A DNA stretch of 7,940 nt from Oscillospiraceae bacterium (GTDB taxonomy: Bacteria > Bacillota > Clostridia > Oscillospirales > Ruminococcaceae), in contig DXNX01000106.1 in assembly GCA_019413245.1 (NCBI GenBank), forward strand, positions 490 to 8,429, in the 5' to 3' direction. The translations under genes and the position numbers were made by a program. This document shows, piece by piece, positions 6,079 through 7,940 of this stretch. The notes beneath the pieces were generated by a model. The model saw nothing but the letters and a program-made list of their open reading frames with translations. It was not told where the DNA came from and did not search any database. Positions within the stretch are counted from its first letter, which is position 1; every line of letters starts with the position of its first letter.

Positions 6079-7940
6079 TGTCGTACCCGGCCGAGAGCTT
6101 GCGCTCCTGCCATTGTGCCTGACTCACAAGGACGGCACGGGGTTTGGCGCCTTCATAGGGACCGATGACGCCTTCCTGCTCCATCTGGTCCATAATGCGG
6201 GCCGCTCGGGCATAGCCCAGCTTGCAGCGGCGCTGCAGCAAGCTCGTGGAGGCCTGTCCGGCTTCGATGACACATTCCACGGCCTGTTCGAACATGGGAT
6301 CGCGGGAATTGTCGCCGTCATCGGAGTCTCCGCCCTTGCCGCCCTTTTCGGCCACGGCGCGGCGTTCCATCTCGGCGATCATCTCTTCGTCATACTGTTC
6401 GGAACTGGTGGACTTGATGAAGTTCAGCACCGCGCTGATCTCCTCGTCGGTAACATAGGTACCCTGCACACGCACGGGTTTGGCCGCACCCACCGGCAGG
6501 AACAGCATATCACCGTTGCCCAGCAGCTTTTCGGCGCCGCCGGAGTCCAGAATCGTACGGGAGTCGATCTGGCTGGAAACCGCAAAGGCGATACGGCTGG
6601 GAATGTTGGCCTTCATCAGGCCGGTGATGGCATCCACACTGGGGCGCTGGGTGGCCACGATCAGGTGGATACCGGCGGCACGGGCTTTCTGCGCAATGCG
6701 GCAGATATAATCTTCCACTTCCTTGCCGGCGACCATCATCAGGTCGGCCAGCTCGTCGATCACGATGGCGATATACGGCAGATGCTCCATGGCCGGGTTC
6801 TGCTTGGCCATCTTGTTGTAGCTCTTGATGTCACGGACGTTGTTTTCGGCAAAGAGCTTATACCGGCGCTCCATCTCGGCCACCGAGGCGCCCAGAGCGC
6901 CCGCCGCCTTGCGCGGCTCGGTGACAACGGGCATCAGCAGATGGGGAATCCCGTTGTATTCGGCCAGTTCCACCACCTTCGGGTCGATGAGGATGAGTTT
7001 GACATCCTCCGGCCCGGAGCGGAACAGGAAGCTGATGATGATGGAGTTGACGCACACGGATTTACCGCTGCCGGTAGAACCGGCGATGAGCAGGTGGGGC
7101 ATCTTGCACAGGTCAGCCACCTGGGCCTGGCCGGCAATGTCCTTGCCGAGGGCCATCGTCAGCGGGCTGCGCATGTTGATATAGCTCTGGGCTTCGAACA
7201 CACTGCGAATATTGACGGTGGAGCGGATCTTATTGGGTACCTCGATACCCACGGCAGGCTTGCCGGGGATCGGCGCCTCGATGCGCACACCGGCAGTGGC
7301 CAGGTTCAGGGCAATATCATCGGCCAGGCTGGTGATACGGCTGACCTTGATGCCCGCCTGGGGCTGCAGTTCGTACCGGGTCACGGAAGGACCGCGGCAG
7401 ATGTCCAGGATCTTGGTCTTGACGCCGAAGCTGTCCAGGGTGTTGACCAGAATATCGGCGTTGCGCTTCATCTCCCGCACAGCACCGCTCTCATCTTCCG
7501 GACGGTTGGCGTTGAAGAGATTCAGGGACGGATAGCAATAGGGCTGATGTTCCTTCTGGGTCATGGCCAGGGCCTTGGCCTCCGGCGTCTGGGTGATGGG
7601 CACCGGGCTGGAAATGGGGGCCGAAGCCGAATTGCCCACCTCCGAGCTGACGCGCAGACGTCCCGTAGGCGTGGGCTGATTGGCCGGAAGCGGCGCCGAT
7701 GCGGCAGCCGGAACTGCTGCGCGGCCGGTGAGCAGGTCGGACACCGGCACTCCGGCGTTCCAGGCCGCTGCGGCGGGATCATGTGCCATGTCCTCATCAA
7801 AGCTGCCGCCCAATGTGGGAATCACATCGGTCTTGGGGGCCTGTTGTACCGGGGCCGTATCCACGGGCTGGGAGAAATCCAGCGTGGTGGCAAAGGTTTC
7901 TTCCGGTTCCGGAATGTCAAGGCGTACTTCGGAGGAGACC
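6071..7940 (-). CDS. FtsK/SpoIIIE DNA translocase, N-terminus cut by window
   Basis: This is an ATP-driven motor that pumps chromosomal DNA across the division or sporulation septum. Counting the first complete codon (7939-7937) as residue 1, 622 residues are visible. A Pro/Ala/Thr-rich linker (about 1-125) comes first, then the alpha domain beginning YCYPSLNLFN (about 134). The RecA-like beta domain follows, with Walker A AGSTGSGKS (about 286-294), Walker B IAIVIDELADL (about 391-400) and the FtsK signature ATQRPSVDAITGLMKANIPSRIAF (about 429-452). A charged Gly/Asp linker (about 532-545) leads to the winged-helix gamma domain DPMFEQAVECVIEAGQASTSLLQRR (from about 547), which reads oriented DNA motifs. 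The membrane-spanning N-terminal domain must lie beyond base 7940. The GTG at 7864 is internal, since the frame remains open and linker-like to the edge. FtsK and SpoIIIE cannot be told apart without the missing part. The gene is followed by the overlapping MBL gene. Confidence 0.95.
   Translation of the reverse strand, partial: VSSEVRLDIPEPEETFATTLDFSQPVDTAPVQQAPKTDVIPTLGGSFDEDMAHDPAAAAWNAGVPVSDLLTGRAAVPAAASAPLPANQPTPTGRLRVSSEVGNSASAPISSPVPITQTPEAKALAMTQKEHQPYCYPSLNLFNANRPEDESGAVREMKRNADILVNTLDSFGVKTKILDICRGPSVTRYELQPQAGIKVSRITSLADDIALNLATAGVRIEAPIPGKPAVGIEVPNKIRSTVNIRSVFEAQSYINMRSPLTMALGKDIAGQAQVADLCKMPHLLIAGSTGSGKSVCVNSIIISFLFRSGPEDVKLILIDPKVVELAEYNGIPHLLMPVVTEPRKAAGALGASVAEMERRYKLFAENNVRDIKSYNKMAKQNPAMEHLPYIAIVIDELADLMMVAGKEVEDYICRIAQKARAAGIHLIVATQRPSVDAITGLMKANIPSRIAFAVSSQIDSRTILDSGGAEKLLGNGDMLFLPVGAAKPVRVQGTYVTDEEISAVLNFIKSTSSEQYDEEMIAEMERRAVAEKGGKGGDSDDGDNSRDPMFEQAVECVIEAGQASTSLLQRRCKLGYARAARIMDQMEQEGVIGPYEGAKPRAVLVSQAQWQERKLSAGYDNG

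Noticed and set aside
4792..6168. 458-aa open frame on the plus strand opposite the MBL gene
   Set aside because: It runs through the metF start, the intergenic hairpin and the ftsK stop, and shows no family motif. It is a shadow of GC-rich antisense sequence.
6071..7864. FtsK as a complete 597-aa protein starting at the GTG at 7864
   Set aside because: The frame is open to the window edge with linker-like sequence, there is no good ribosome binding site before the GTG, and FtsK proteins normally carry an N-terminal membrane domain that would lie upstream.

Overview
The window looks like ordinary chromosome from a GC-rich, low-G+C-lineage Gram-positive anaerobe. A Clostridia member of the Faecalibacterium/Gemmiger/Subdoligranulum type is my best guess. 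This rests on the Gram-positive form of the SRP RNA core motif, the SRP RNA-dnaX order known from Bacillus and relatives, a methionine synthase that lacks its own reactivation domain, and third-position GC-rich codons. Genus-level placement is inference. Every gene I can support lies on the minus strand, so the reading order is from high to low coordinates.

Layout in transcription order: (1) 7940-6071, the C-terminal two thirds of an FtsK/SpoIIIE DNA translocase, cut by the window edge. (2) 6078-5059, a membrane-anchored ComEC-type metallo-beta-lactamase-fold protein whose start overlaps the ftsK stop by 8 bases. (3) 5058-4971, a short gap holding a bulged GC-rich hairpin followed by a short T run, probably a weak terminator or attenuator. 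(4) 4970-3437-1033, a compact methionine-synthesis operon: metF, then a free-standing methionine synthase reactivation protein, then a short cobalamin-dependent metH starting at GTG inside the preceding gene. (5) 993-774, a strong sigma-A-type promoter and an SRP RNA gene of about 184 nt. (6) 705-1, the N-terminal 235 residues of DnaX, cut by the window edge.

How the genes work together: MetF makes 5-methyltetrahydrofolate. MetH passes that methyl group through cobalamin to homocysteine. The small protein encoded between them is the missing fourth module of MetH, which rescues oxidised cobalamin by reductive methylation with S-adenosylmethionine. The SRP RNA and DnaX are housekeeping neighbours (membrane protein targeting and clamp loading) and are not functionally tied to the methionine genes. 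FtsK moves chromosomal DNA through the division septum.

I found no mobile element, CRISPR array, tRNA, rRNA or defence system. The most informative points are the SRP RNA, which hides under spurious reading frames and has an unusual architecture, and the split methionine synthase. I do not think the window holds a wholly new system.
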